Part shown: piece by piece, positions 8,695 through 17,076 of the stretch
Layout: the number at the start of each line of letters is the position of its first letter
Position numbering within the stretch: position 1 is the first letter of the stretch
Assembly: GCA_000198515.1 (NCBI GenBank)
Contig: FP929140.1
Span: 4,004,527-4,068,526 of the forward strand
Direction: 5' to 3'
DNA: 64,000 nucleotides
Origin: a gamma proteobacterium HdN1
GTDB taxonomy: Bacteria > Pseudomonadota > Gammaproteobacteria > Pseudomonadales > Ketobacteraceae
Made by a program: the position numbers and the translations under genes
The notes under the pieces: model-generated
Database searches by the model: none
Told to the model about the DNA's origin: nothing
What the model saw: the letters and a program-made list of their open reading frames with translations, nothing else

Positions 8695-9228
8695 TCATTG
8701 CTGCTTGCGAGGCTCCATGCTGGCGTCTAGGTTGCGTTCGTCGCAAAATTGATAGAAGCGATCCCGCAACTCGCGAAAACCGGTAGATGCTGGCACGTTC
8801 ACCACAAGAGAAAGTGAAAACATTGGTGAGCCGGTATGTGGCGCGGCATAGGTAGTGGTGTCCAGTTCTTCGATATTGATGCCTTGCTGGCTGAAAAAAT
8901 CGGCGATTTCGTGAACGATTCCAGGATGATCTAGCGAGATCACAGTAACGCGATAAGGGCGAGCCGCTGCCGAGGAGGCTCGCAAGTCGGTCCAGCGGGC
9001 CAGTGTCATCAGACCTTGCTCGTGGGCGAGAGCCGGCAATTCCTGTTCGACTTGCTTGAGGCGCGCTTCTTCGCCGGACGCCATGAGCAGGATTGCGAAT
9101 TCGCCACCCAATACGGTCATGCGGGTGTCGTGGATATTGCAGTTGTGGCGTACCACGAGCTTGGTCAGCTGCTTGATGATGCCGGGGCGGTCATGGCCGA
9201 GCGCAGAGATAACGAGATAGCGTAGCAC
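8695..9228 (-). CDS. gcvR: Glycine cleavage regulator GcvR-like, two ACT domains
   Basis: 177-residue protein made of two ACT domains (about 1-80, starting LVISALGHDRPGI, and about 92-170, starting VTVISLDHPGIVHEIADFF). In E. coli GcvR binds GcvA and represses the glycine cleavage operon when glycine is low. It starts with GTG at 9228 behind AAGGAG with 7-base spacing. It is divergent from dapA, as in Pseudomonas. Confidence 0.88.
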   Translation of the reverse strand: MLRYLVISALGHDRPGIIKQLTKLVVRHNCNIHDTRMTVLGGEFAILLMASGEEARLKQVEQELPALAHEQGLMTLARWTDLRASSAAARPYRVTVISLDHPGIVHEIADFFSQQGINIEELDTTTYAAPHTGSPMFSLSLVVNVPASTGFRELRDRFYQFCDERNLDASMEPRKQQ

Positions 9229-9600
9229 TTTGAGGCTCCTTGCGAGAATGATGTCCGAAGAATAGCACCGGCCAGCGCTCCCCTCTACCCATAACTAACG
9301 TTACGGCTCGTGACGGCTGGCGCGGTAGGGAATGCTTGTTATTGAACTTTTAGCCAAGTACCATAACGCCCACGGCATAATCCTTCCGATCTCGGCGTGC
9401 GGTTGGCTACGTTGAGCGATCTCTAGCGATGGGCGCTCTGTTGTGGTGAACGATTTTGCGGTGAACGGTTGCACCGCGACACGCAGAACCTTGCAGATCA
9501 TCCGCTGTCTCTGTACGTATCTGCTTCTGGAACTTAAAAAACCTTCAGGGATTCGAAAAACTTTCAGGTATCCTAAAAACCTTTTGGAGAACAACGCTTG
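9229..9600. other. 372-base gcvR/dapA divergent spacer
   Basis: No gene is supported. Two sets of direct repeats are present: GTGAACG at 9446 and 9461 (15-base period), and an A-run plus CCTTCAGG-like unit of about 20 bases repeated about 2.6 times at 9535-9587, ending 13 bases before the dapA ATG. No convincing -35/-10 pair was seen. A 97-codon minus-strand frame crosses the repeats and looks spurious. Confidence 0.6.
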
Positions 9601-10479
9601 ATGATTACGGGCAGCATCGTGGCATTGGTCACGCCGATGAATGCCGATGGCAGCTTAAACTGGGAGTCGTTGGACAGGCTGCTGGACTGGCACATAGAGC
9701 AGGGCACCAGTGCGATTGCCGCGGTAGGCACAACGGGCGAATCTGCCACATTAGATGTCGATGAACACCTCGCAGTCATTGCGCGCTGCGTAGAGCGCGT
9801 GGCGGGGCGAATTCCGGTGATCGCTGGAACAGGCGCCAATTCCACGCGCGAAGCCATTGATCTGACCGCAGCCGCGAAAGACGCGAAAGCCGACGCCTGC
9901 TTACTGGTGGCGCCGTACTACAACAAGCCAACGCAAGAAGGCCTTTACCGGCATCACATGGCCATTGCCGACGCCGTGGCAATCCCGCAGATTTTGTATA
10001 ACGTGCCGGGTCGCACCGTGGTTGATATGCTGCCCGAAACGGTACTGCGGCTTAGCGCGCATCCCAATATTGTTGGCCTGAAAGATGCCACAGGAAACGT
10101 GGAGCGCGGCGCTCGTATGATTGAGGAATGCGGTGAAGGCTTCACTATTTTGTCGGGTGATGACGCAACCGCGGGTGAGCTGATGCTGCGCGGGGCAAAA
10201 GGGAATATTTCCGTGACCGCAAACCTTGTACCACGCATCATGGCCGAGCTTTGCGCCGCAGCGATTGCTGGGAATGCAGAGCGCGCGCGAGCGATCAACC
10301 AATCTGTCGAGGTGCTGCACCGCGAGCTGTTTGTGGAGGCCAACCCCATCCCCGTAAAATGGGCGCTCCATGAAATGGGGCGCATTCCTGAAGGTATTCG
10401 GCTCCCCTTGACGCCATTGAGCGAGATCTATCACGAGCGAGTGCGCGTAGCATTACGAGAAACGGGCCTGATTGCATGA
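9601..10479 (+). CDS. dapA: 4-hydroxy-tetrahydrodipicolinate synthase
   Basis: First committed enzyme of lysine and diaminopimelate synthesis: pyruvate plus aspartate semialdehyde. The Schiff-base Lys161 (VGLKDATG), Tyr133, Arg138 (YNVPGR), Thr44 (GTTGES) and Tyr107 all fall at the E. coli positions. 292 residues from the ATG at 9601, which has GGAGA at 9586-9590. Its TGA overlaps the bamC ATG (ATGA), so the two are translationally coupled, the normal dapA-bamC arrangement. Confidence 0.97.
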   Translation: MITGSIVALVTPMNADGSLNWESLDRLLDWHIEQGTSAIAAVGTTGESATLDVDEHLAVIARCVERVAGRIPVIAGTGANSTREAIDLTAAAKDAKADACLLVAPYYNKPTQEGLYRHHMAIADAVAIPQILYNVPGRTVVDMLPETVLRLSAHPNIVGLKDATGNVERGARMIEECGEGFTILSGDDATAGELMLRGAKGNISVTANLVPRIMAELCAAAIAGNAERARAINQSVEVLHRELFVEANPIPVKWALHEMGRIPEGIRLPLTPLSEIYHERVRVALRETGLIA

Positions 10480-11591
10480 TTTCAAGCATGAGATTCACGA
10501 AGTTAAAACAGAGCGCACTCTCAATTACCGCACCCTCAATTACTGCTCTTACGCTGATAAGCGCGCTCAGTACAGGGTGCAGTTTTATGGGGGGGGATGA
10601 CGGCTATTTTCGTTCCCGCGCGATGGACTACGAAAAGGCCGTTGAGCTTGCGCCGTTAAAACTGCCAGAAGGCACACAGTCCACCCAACGTAAGGAGCTT
10701 TACCCGATCGCGCAGCGCCAAGGGGAAGTGAAAGGCGCATACGCTCCCAAAGGTGCCGATGATTTGCCTCGCCCACAGGGTTTGTTGAACGTGAATGAGC
10801 AAGCGGGCGTTGAAATCCGAGAAAAGGATGACCAGCGCTGGCTCGTGGTGCGCAAATCACCCGCCGATTCGTTTGAGCTTGCCAAACGCTTCGTCGAAAA
10901 CAACGGCTTCGAAATTGCGCGCGCCGATGCAAGCAGCAATACCGTTGAAACCGGCTGGCTCAAACCCCGCCAAGAAGATCAACCCGGCTGGTTTATGCGT
11001 ATGGTTACGCTGAACTTCCGCGACGACTATGACCGATTCCGCTTTCGCATAGAAAACGCTGCCGATGGCACGCATATTCGCATTGAACAGGTGCGCGAGC
11101 GCGCCTCCGACGCTTCATCCCTCCCAAATAAAGTTGCTTGGAATGGGACGCACGCATCGACCACGCGCACAGAGGTGGTTGCCAATGATCTTTCTGACTT
11201 TATCGCAGAAGAACAGGCAACGTCGCTTCGTACCGGCGTACTTGCAGCAGCCTACGCGAACGCCCCTCGTACGATCATGACGTGGGATGGCAATGGATTT
11301 CCGGTGCTGGTGATCACGATGGATATGAACCGCGCATGGCTTGCGGTGGGCCAAGCGCTCGAACGAAGCTCACTCAAGGTGCGCGACCTGAACCGCAGCT
11401 TGGAAGTGTATTACCTCAAGCGCGATAAGCGCTTACGCAAGGAAGGCGAGGGCGAATCCCATCAGTACCAACTGAAGCTGCTGCGTGCCGATGAAGGCGT
11501 GCACGTGGCGGTACAGCTAGACGACAACACCTTGGCGCCGAAAGAAGAGGGGCTGCAAGTATTGGAGGCTATTCGGAAAAATATCGAGTAG
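10476..11591 (+). CDS. bamC: Outer membrane assembly lipoprotein BamC
   Basis: Lipoprotein subunit of the BAM beta-barrel insertion machine. The signal ends LISALSTGC, with Cys35 lipidated if ATG 10476 is used; ATG 10488 is the alternative start. The unstructured segment after the Cys is followed by two helix-grip domains (about 120-225 and 250-371). 371 residues, slightly longer than E. coli BamC. An imperfect 15-bp duplication at 10516-10545 repeats the codons for SIT-AP/SIT-AL inside the signal peptide. Confidence 0.93.
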   Translation: MISSMRFTKLKQSALSITAPSITALTLISALSTGCSFMGGDDGYFRSRAMDYEKAVELAPLKLPEGTQSTQRKELYPIAQRQGEVKGAYAPKGADDLPRPQGLLNVNEQAGVEIREKDDQRWLVVRKSPADSFELAKRFVENNGFEIARADASSNTVETGWLKPRQEDQPGWFMRMVTLNFRDDYDRFRFRIENAADGTHIRIEQVRERASDASSLPNKVAWNGTHASTTRTEVVANDLSDFIAEEQATSLRTGVLAAAYANAPRTIMTWDGNGFPVLVITMDMNRAWLAVGQALERSSLKVRDLNRSLEVYYLKRDKRLRKEGEGESHQYQLKLLRADEGVHVAVQLDDNTLAPKEEGLQVLEAIRKNIE

Positions 11592-11679
11592 CTGGAAAAA
11601 TATCGAACAGTAGGTCGTTAACTCCCCAATATATCCGGATAATGCGGCCGGTTTTTACCCATTCCGCATGGAGAATCCC

Positions 11680-12393
11680 ATGGAAAAGAAAGATGAGCTC
11701 TACAAGGGCAAAGCAAAATCCGTCTATGCAACCGACGATGCGAAACGGCTGGTGATGCTATTCAGAAACGATACCAGCGCTTTCGACGGCAAAAAGAAAG
11801 AAGCCTTGGATCGTAAAGGCATGGTGAACAACAAGTTCAACGCCTTTATCATGGAAAAGCTCGAAGCGGCAGGCATCGAAACCCATTTTGAGAAGCTCCT
11901 GAACGATCAGGAATCTTTGGTAAAGCGCCTGACGATGCTTCCCGTAGAGTGTGTGGTGCGCAACATATCGGCGGGCAGTATTTGCCGACGTTTGGGTGTG
12001 CAAGAAGGCTTAGACTTGAACCCGCCAACGTTCGAATTCTTCCTGAAAAACGATGATCTGGGCGACCCGATGATCAACGAATTTCACATCCAGAGCTTCG
12101 GCTGGGCAACGCCTGAACAAGTCGAAATCATGAAAGCGCTTGCTTTCAAGGTGAACGGCGTGCTGAAGGCACTCTTTGATGCGGCGGGCCTACTGTTGGT
12201 GGACTACAAACTGGAGTTCGGCGTCTATGAAGGCCGTGTAATCCTGGGCGATGAGTTCACCCCCGATGGCTGCCGCCTGTGGGACAAAGAAACCCGCAAA
12301 AAGCTCGACAAAGACCGTTTCCGCCAAGGCTTGGGGGGCGTGGTCGAAGCTTATGAAGAAGTCGGCCATCGTCTCGGCGTGAAATTCGACTAA
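11680..12393 (+). CDS. purC: SAICAR synthase PurC
   Basis: Ligates aspartate to CAIR in purine synthesis. 237 residues, the E. coli length, when the ATG at 11680 is used; GGAGA at 11670-11674 supports this over the in-frame ATG at 11668. Recognisable segments are [36 protein letters not shown] and [12 protein letters not shown]. The stop lies inside a triplicated 9-mer. Confidence 0.97.
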   Translation: MEKKDELYKGKAKSVYATDDAKRLVMLFRNDTSAFDGKKKEALDRKGMVNNKFNAFIMEKLEAAGIETHFEKLLNDQESLVKRLTMLPVECVVRNISAGSICRRLGVQEGLDLNPPTFEFFLKNDDLGDPMINEFHIQSFGWATPEQVEIMKALAFKVNGVLKALFDAAGLLLVDYKLEFGVYEGRVILGDEFTPDGCRLWDKETRKKLDKDRFRQGLGGVVEAYEEVGHRLGVKFD

Positions 12394-12410
12394 TTCGACT
12401 AATTCGACTA
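12384..12410 (+). repeat. 9-bp triplication across the purC stop codon
   Basis: ATTCGACTA three times without error (12384-12392, 12393-12401, 12402-12410). The purC TAA (12391-12393) is formed at the first junction, so the last codons and stop were copied twice into the 3' UTR. Confidence 0.95.
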
Positions 12411-12439
12411 AGACTAAGAAGAAGTATGCGTAAAACGAG

Positions 12440-12476
12440 AGCGCCACACTCCCTTTGGCTGGGGTGCGGCGTTTTT
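12440..12476 (+). terminator. purC intrinsic terminator
   Basis: Imperfect stem GCGCCACACTCCC / GGGGTGCGGCG around TTTGGCT, followed by GTTTTTG. It lies about 50 bases after the purC stop. Confidence 0.65.
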
Positions 12477-12526
12477 GTGTGGCTTTTCGCGCGGTAACGA
12501 GAAACGCTCGATGTGTTTTTGGTATC

Positions 12527-12567
12527 GCGACTTTTAGTTTTAGTGAAGCGACTTTTAGTGAAGAGAC
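12527..12567 (+). repeat. 21-bp-period repeat across a stop codon
   Basis: GCGACTTTTAGT at 12527-12538 and 12548-12559, with partial further copies. It contains the minus-strand stop (12555-12557) of the SRPBCC gene. Confidence 0.75.
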
Positions 12568-12986
12568 TTCGCCAGTTTGCCCAAGCCAAAGCCAATCGCT
12601 TTTTCTAGGCCAAAGCGAATGCCAGCGCCCAAGAAGGGGATCGGGTACTTGGTGTCGAACACAATGCGATAGCGCAGTTGAGTGCCACCGGCTACGTCGG
12701 AAAATTCCAAAGTGCCCTTGTGGTTTTTCAGCGGTGAACCTTTCGAAATTGTGTATTCGATCAGACTGTCTGGCGTGCAAGTGGTGATCGTTTCTTCGAT
12801 TGCGAGGCCAGGTGCGAGGCTCAGTTTGCGTACGGAGCCCTTGCCATTTACGTTGCCGTCGTCACCGTTGCGAATGCGCGTGATTTTTGCGCCGAGCACA
12901 TCGCCCAATTTTTCATGATCGCTCAGGATTCCAAAGATCTGCTTGCGCGGTGCATTGAAAGTTTGTTCCAGATAGATTTCCTGCAT
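12555..12986 (-). CDS. SRPBCC (START/Bet v1-like) family protein
   Basis: 143-residue single-domain protein starting MQEIYLEQTFNAPRKQIFGILSDHEKLGDVLG, the usual beginning of SRPBCC lipid- or ligand-binding folds (polyketide cyclase/MxaD-like). The body alternates beta strands and ends in a long helix (about 120-143). It has no signal peptide and no catalytic signature, so the ligand is unknown. GAGGGA precedes the ATG. It lies in the same direction as the neighbouring reductase gene but is separated from it by a terminator. Confidence 0.8.
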   Translation of the reverse strand: MQEIYLEQTFNAPRKQIFGILSDHEKLGDVLGAKITRIRNGDDGNVNGKGSVRKLSLAPGLAIEETITTCTPDSLIEYTISKGSPLKNHKGTLEFSDVAGGTQLRYRIVFDTKYPIPFLGAGIRFGLEKAIGFGLGKLAKSLH

Positions 12987-13011
12987 AAATTCATCCCTCG
13001 GGGCGGTACTT

Positions 13012-13033
13012 AAAAAACGCCGTTTGGGCGGCG
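13012..13033 (-). terminator. Intrinsic terminator of the 13116-14345 gene
   Basis: Read on the minus strand: CGCCG, 6-base loop, CGGCG, then six T. It lies about 80 bases past the stop of the reductase gene and just before the SRPBCC start. Confidence 0.75.
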
Positions 13034-13093
13034 CTGCGTAAAAGCGTGGTTTTAAAGGTCTTTAGTCTGAAAAATACGATGCTCTCAATCCTC

Positions 13094-13126
13094 GGTTCTA
13101 GAGAATGCAAAGGTTCTAGAGAATGC
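13094..13126 (+). repeat. 18-bp-period duplication across a stop codon
   Basis: GGTTCTAGAGAATGC at 13094-13108 and 13112-13126. The second copy holds the stop (13116-13118, minus strand) of the reductase gene. Confidence 0.88.
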
Positions 13127-14345
13127 TAAACGCAATCCCCGCGGATTGCAGCCGTTCAATGAGGCGCTCCCCCATCGCTGTTGCGGGTGTGATCACGCCG
13201 AAATTGTGGGGCAGTTGGGCTTGGTCGCGAACTAAACAGAGTGCGGATTCTGCGAGCATCTTCGCTGTTTCTCCGTAGCCTGGGTCACCACCGGATACCT
13301 GTGTCCAAACGTGCATGCCACCGGCACGGCCGATAAATTTCACTTGAAACCAACTTCTTGCACGCGTGGCCTCATCTGGGCCTTGGCCGGGATTGCGTTG
13401 CTTTAACAAAAGTTCGCGCGTTGGGCGCCATTGTGCCAAGGTGAACAGGCCGCTGACAACGGCGATCCCTGCAGCGAGTCTGAATGGGCTTTTGGCAAGC
13501 ACATGGTGGCCGTAGCGAAATTCGCTGCCGTATTTTGGATAAACGCGCGCGCTACGGCATACCACTTGCGGGTCTATCGTCGGAAATGTGCAGGCATAGC
13601 GGTTAAACGCCTTGATCCAAGCAATGCGCGGGGCGAGCATTTTGACGGTGCGGTGATCCTGTGCGCGGCTACGGAAGGCGGCAATCCAAGTTTTGCGCCG
13701 CTGATAGTACGAGCGGACGCGTGCAAACTGGTGGATGGCGGAGTGCCAAGTTCCACCGGAGAATACGCCTTTTGCCGTTACATAGCCTTCAACGGTGACG
13801 GGGATCGTACCGGCACGATTGCCAATCAGTTGATTGAGTGCGTTGATGGTGAATAGTGCACCTAGGTCATGCGGAATGCTGTCGAAACCACAACAGTTAA
13901 CAATTTTCGTTTGGTTTTCACGCGCGATCTCATCGTAGAGATAGATCATCTTGTCGACAAACTCGGGCTCGCCACTCAGATCTACATAGTGCGTGCCCGC
14001 TTCTACGCAGGCTTTTACTAGCGGTTCCCCGTAGTTTAGGTAGGGGCCTACCGTGGTGATCATCACCTGCGTTTGCCGCACCATTGCTTCAAGGCTGGCG
14101 CTATCGTTGGCGTCGCAGATTACAAGCTCTGGAGAGGCTTTCGGGCTTTTTTGGAGAATGATTTGGCGAACTTTTTCAAGCCTTGCCAAGCTGCGCCCTG
14201 CAAGCGCCCAGCGCAGGCCTTCTTTAGCTTCTTGTGCGGCGAGATATTCTGCCGTGAGCTGGCCGGTGAATCCGGTTGCCCCAAAAACAATGATGTCATA
14301 GGGGCGCTCGTTGCGCGTTTGTGGAGGCGTGAGATTTGCAGGCAT
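13116..14345 (-). CDS. Saccharopine-dehydrogenase-like / trans-acting enoyl reductase family protein
   Basis: 409-residue NAD(P)-binding protein. The Rossmann motif DIIVFGATGFTGQLTAEYL is at about 17-35, then VGPYLNYGEPLVKACVEAGTHYVDLSGE (about 99-126), which typifies the saccharopine dehydrogenase-like family that includes mycobacterial trans-acting enoyl reductases. A short hydrophobic segment lies at about 290-305. In mycobacteria members reduce lipid intermediates; in gammaproteobacteria the substrate is unknown. Ends MGERLIERLQSAGIAF. It has its own terminator and is divergent from the pseudo-M48 operon. Confidence 0.85.
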   Translation of the reverse strand: MPANLTPPQTRNERPYDIIVFGATGFTGQLTAEYLAAQEAKEGLRWALAGRSLARLEKVRQIILQKSPKASPELVICDANDSASLEAMVRQTQVMITTVGPYLNYGEPLVKACVEAGTHYVDLSGEPEFVDKMIYLYDEIARENQTKIVNCCGFDSIPHDLGALFTINALNQLIGNRAGTIPVTVEGYVTAKGVFSGGTWHSAIHQFARVRSYYQRRKTWIAAFRSRAQDHRTVKMLAPRIAWIKAFNRYACTFPTIDPQVVCRSARVYPKYGSEFRYGHHVLAKSPFRLAAGIAVVSGLFTLAQWRPTRELLLKQRNPGQGPDEATRARSWFQVKFIGRAGGMHVWTQVSGGDPGYGETAKMLAESALCLVRDQAQLPHNFGVITPATAMGERLIERLQSAGIAFSIL

Positions 14346-14551
14346 GAGGAACCCGTGAATTGTGGACGGTTTGTTTACTTTAAGGATATCTGCTGGAAAT
14401 GCAATGGTTTTTCAGAGGCAGGAGAAGGTTCCCGCTTTCGTAAAGGTGCTGGACCAAAGCTGAAAACTGTCTCGCAAGTCATTGAAAATATTGAATAAAT
14501 ATGAATTACATTCCTAAACATTATGTCACCAAATTGCTTATTTAACGCAAC

Positions 14552-14579
14552 TTACGCTTTTCGGTCCGATTGCTATAGT
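14552..14579 (+). promoter_or_regulatory. Candidate extended -10 promoter
   Basis: TGCTATAGT at 14571-14579 (extended -10) with a weak TTACGC 16 bases upstream (14552-14557). A hairpin CAGACA / TGTCTG follows at 14596-14612. It lies about 55 bases before the 38-codon ORF, inside a 290-base spacer that otherwise shows nothing. Confidence 0.4.
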
Positions 14580-14635
14580 GCATCCATTCAAGTACCAGAC
14601 ATTTTTTGTCTGAGGTTCAAAGGTTTGGAGGCTAG

Positions 14636-14752
14636 ATGGCTACCCCATCTTTCATCAGCACAAAAATTGGCAAAGCATTCGACGATTTTCAAGGAGTGTG
14701 GCCTCGCGCCTTTCGTCGTGCACCTAAAAGAATAAAGCCAGGAGCCTCATAA
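14636..14752 (+). CDS. 38-residue small protein, coupled to the M48-like gene
   Basis: Unrecognised microprotein beginning MATPSFISTKIGKAFDDF. The C-terminal half is strongly basic (RAFRRAPKRIKPGAS). Support for translation: GGAGG at 14627-14631 four bases before the ATG, and a TAA (14750-14752) sharing its last base with the ATG of the next gene. It has no membrane segment. It may be a real small protein or an upstream leader ORF that controls the downstream gene through translational coupling. Confidence 0.55.
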   Translation: MATPSFISTKIGKAFDDFQGVWPRAFRRAPKRIKPGAS

Positions 14753-16044
14753 TGGCCGCAGAGGATGTACTCACCGGCGCAATGGATTTGATTGCGCGAA
14801 GGTCTGCAAATTACCGACGCGATCCGTCTTGGATTGCTCAAGAGTCCTATACGCAAGACGATGTCGAGTCGGGTTTTCACCGCGTTGATCGGCCGCTTGC
14901 AAGGCCAGGCACTAGCCGTTTTCGGGTTTTGTTTCTGGCGCTACTGATGAGCGTGTTTCCCTTGATTGTGGTACTGACGATTGCAGTGCCCGGTATTTTA
15001 ATGGGATGGGGGCTGGATTGGATTCGCACCGGCGTGGGGCGCGAAGATCCTGCCATTACGAGCGGAGCGGTGCTTTTGGTCGCCGGTTCTTTCATCCTGT
15101 TGTTGCGCCTTTTGTATCTTGTAACGGCAGATTGGCGCCGCCGCTATGTTGCGGCCACGCTAGCCGTACGCGATTATCCGGTGCTCTATCAGTTTGTTGC
15201 CCAGGTTGCCGACGCGGTGAATGGGCCGGTTCCAGATGTTGTGAAGGTAGACAACGAGGTGGGCTTGGTGTTGCGGAAGCGGCGCGGCAAGTTGGGCGTG
15301 AATAAGGTCGAGCTGATGATTGGTTTGCCCCTGTTTTATTCGCTTAGCGCCCGTCAACTCTCTGGCCTGATTGCCCATGCCTACGGCGGCTTTTCGCGCA
15401 GTCGATTTAGCCTTGGTTATCCTTACGTCGCAAATATCAACCGCTGGCTGGCAAGGCTCTGTGATACGGGCGCGATGCAGATCTATGAAGTCAGCTTTGC
15501 GCGTCCTTGGCTGGTGCTGTTTTTTCCTGTCGATTGGCTGCTGAATCGTTACCTTCGATTGTTGCGGAGTTGCGCAGAGTTTTTCAGCTTTTCTGTGAGT
15601 CGAGGCATGGATATTCAGGGGGATGCATACTCTGCGCGCTTGGGTGGTGCGACGGAATTTCGCGCCACTCAGATTCGCCTACGCGCATTGCAGCTTGGAA
15701 AAGCCCGAGTATTGGCGCAGCTAAATGATGCCGATTCTTCAGAAAATGCTGGAGGCCTACGTTTTGGCCACAATGACTACAATATCGCACGACACATCGC
15801 TGAAGAAGCAGATCAGATTCAGTTCGATTTGCGCGCACAGTTGGTGCGGGAAATGGAAGATCTCGTCTCGCCACTCACCCGCAGCCGTGTTGTAGATCTG
15901 GGTCGCATTGTCGAAGTTGAAAAGAGCCAAGACGAAGGCGCATGCTTTTTGCTTGGTGCGGCCGTTCGTTTGTTGCCCGATGTTGATCAGTTAGGGCAAA
16001 AGATTGGTGCGCGCGTCATTGGCGTTCACGATCGAGAAATCTAA
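14752..16044 (+). CDS. Membrane protein with degenerate M48 metallopeptidase domain
   Basis: 430 residues. Two transmembrane segments (about 57-88 and 101-124) precede an M48-like domain. The region SLSARQLSGLIAHAYGGFSRSR aligns with the active-site helix of M48 peptidases, but HExxH reads H209-A-Y-G-G213: the catalytic Glu and second zinc His are gone. The later SRxxExxAD box reads SRGMDIQGD, with Asp for the third ligand. NINRWLARL after the motif is also typical of the family. A pseudoprotease role is inferred. AGGAG at 14740-14744 and TAATG overlap with the preceding small ORF. Confidence 0.75.
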   Translation: MAAEDVLTGAMDLIARRSANYRRDPSWIAQESYTQDDVESGFHRVDRPLARPGTSRFRVLFLALLMSVFPLIVVLTIAVPGILMGWGLDWIRTGVGREDPAITSGAVLLVAGSFILLLRLLYLVTADWRRRYVAATLAVRDYPVLYQFVAQVADAVNGPVPDVVKVDNEVGLVLRKRRGKLGVNKVELMIGLPLFYSLSARQLSGLIAHAYGGFSRSRFSLGYPYVANINRWLARLCDTGAMQIYEVSFARPWLVLFFPVDWLLNRYLRLLRSCAEFFSFSVSRGMDIQGDAYSARLGGATEFRATQIRLRALQLGKARVLAQLNDADSSENAGGLRFGHNDYNIARHIAEEADQIQFDLRAQLVREMEDLVSPLTRSRVVDLGRIVEVEKSQDEGACFLLGAAVRLLPDVDQLGQKIGARVIGVHDREI

Positions 16045-16049
16045 CGAGT

Positions 16050-16099
16050 GAATGCCTGCAAAAGGATGGGTGCCTACAAAAAGGCGAATGCCTACAAAT
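16050..16099 (+). repeat. Three-copy repeat (17-19 bp period) across a stop codon
   Basis: GAATGCCTRCAAAA-like units at 16050, 16069 and 16086. The last copy contains the minus-strand stop (16092-16094) of the TetR gene. Confidence 0.8.
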
Positions 16100-16724
16100 A
16101 AGTCGCGGCGACCGCAGCGAGTTCGTCGCGCTGTTCTTCTTGTAGCCAAGGAGAGATCAGTAGCAGCAGCTGGTATACGCCCAACCCGAGGTTTGCGCTG
16201 ACTTGGGCGTTTCCCATCGCGCGGATTTGCTGGTAGTTGAGCCAGTACATTGCGGTGATCACTGCGCTGTTGGCTACGGCGTCGATATCTTCATCTGAAA
16301 TCGGTGCGCCAAAGTCGCGGCGCATATTTTGTATCACTGCCGCCCACGCCGCCTGCATGCGATCAATTACCCGATTAAAGCGTTTTTGCAGGCGTTCGTT
16401 GCGCTCAAGGATGCTTACCATATCGCGGTGCAGAAAGCGAAACTCCCAGATTTTTTCGAATACGATGTGGACATACATCCAATAATCGAGCATTTCCAGT
16501 TTGTTTTCTTTGGGCGGCTCCAGCGCCTCGTTCATTGCGGTTTCGTACAGGGCGAACAGGCCGGTAGTAATTTCGTCTTTGTTGCGAAAATGGTAGTAGA
16601 GATTGCCTGGGCTGATGTCCATTTCATTGGCAATGTCGATCGTTGTGGTGTTGGGTTCACCACAAAGATTGAATAGCTCCAAACTGGTGATCAAGATGCG
16701 ATCACGGGTCTTGATTGGGGGCAA
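16092..16724 (-). CDS. TetR/AcrR family transcriptional regulator
   Basis: 210 residues with an N-terminal TetR helix-turn-helix (TTTIDIANEMDISPGNLYYHFRNKDEI, about 26-50) and a helical ligand-binding C-terminus. It starts with TTG at 16724 behind GAGAGG with 5-base spacing. It is divergent from gap with a 352-base spacer. Its target is unknown; it faces the pseudo-M48 gene tail to tail. Confidence 0.88.
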   Translation of the reverse strand: MPPIKTRDRILITSLELFNLCGEPNTTTIDIANEMDISPGNLYYHFRNKDEITTGLFALYETAMNEALEPPKENKLEMLDYWMYVHIVFEKIWEFRFLHRDMVSILERNERLQKRFNRVIDRMQAAWAAVIQNMRRDFGAPISDEDIDAVANSAVITAMYWLNYQQIRAMGNAQVSANLGLGVYQLLLLISPWLQEEQRDELAAVAATYL

Positions 16725-16933
16725 GGTTGCCTCTCAATGGCGTTTGTTGGATAGAACCTGCGCTTTCACTGATCAGGTATGCTACAGGTTTGCGGTTCAG
16801 CGCCCTAAGTATAAAGGATGGGAGCACGCTTGAAACTCGAGATCCGCATAGTCTTGTATGGATTTGGCAACGAATCTAGTTTTGCGGAAGAGGCGCAGTG
16901 TGTTTTGGGTACAAACGTTCACCTTTCTCTACG

Positions 16934-16962
16934 TTGAAAAATTGGCGGGTTCGAAACATAAT
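16934..16962 (+). promoter_or_regulatory. Sigma70-type promoter of gap
   Basis: TTGAAA (16934-16939), 17-base spacer, CATAAT (16957-16962). The expected transcript starts near 16969, at a hairpin GCCCGC / GCGGGC (16968-16986) in the leader. Direct AATTCAAGC repeats at 17040-17048 and 17054-17062 lie just before the GTG start. Confidence 0.5.
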
Positions 16963-17076
16963 ACGGCGCCCGCAAAATCCGCGGGCCGGTTGATTGTTCG
17001 CAGCCGTTGAGATCAAGCCCGTCAGTTACAGCATCTGTTAATTCAAGCCAGTCAATTCAAGCAAAAGGTATACACG

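Noticed and set aside
9301-9594. 97-codon minus-strand frame upstream of dapA
   Set aside because: It crosses tandem repeats, has no ribosome site and no recognisable features.
12394-12554. Small gene after purC
   Set aside because: The stretch is explained by stop-codon repeats and a terminator; no start with a ribosome site.
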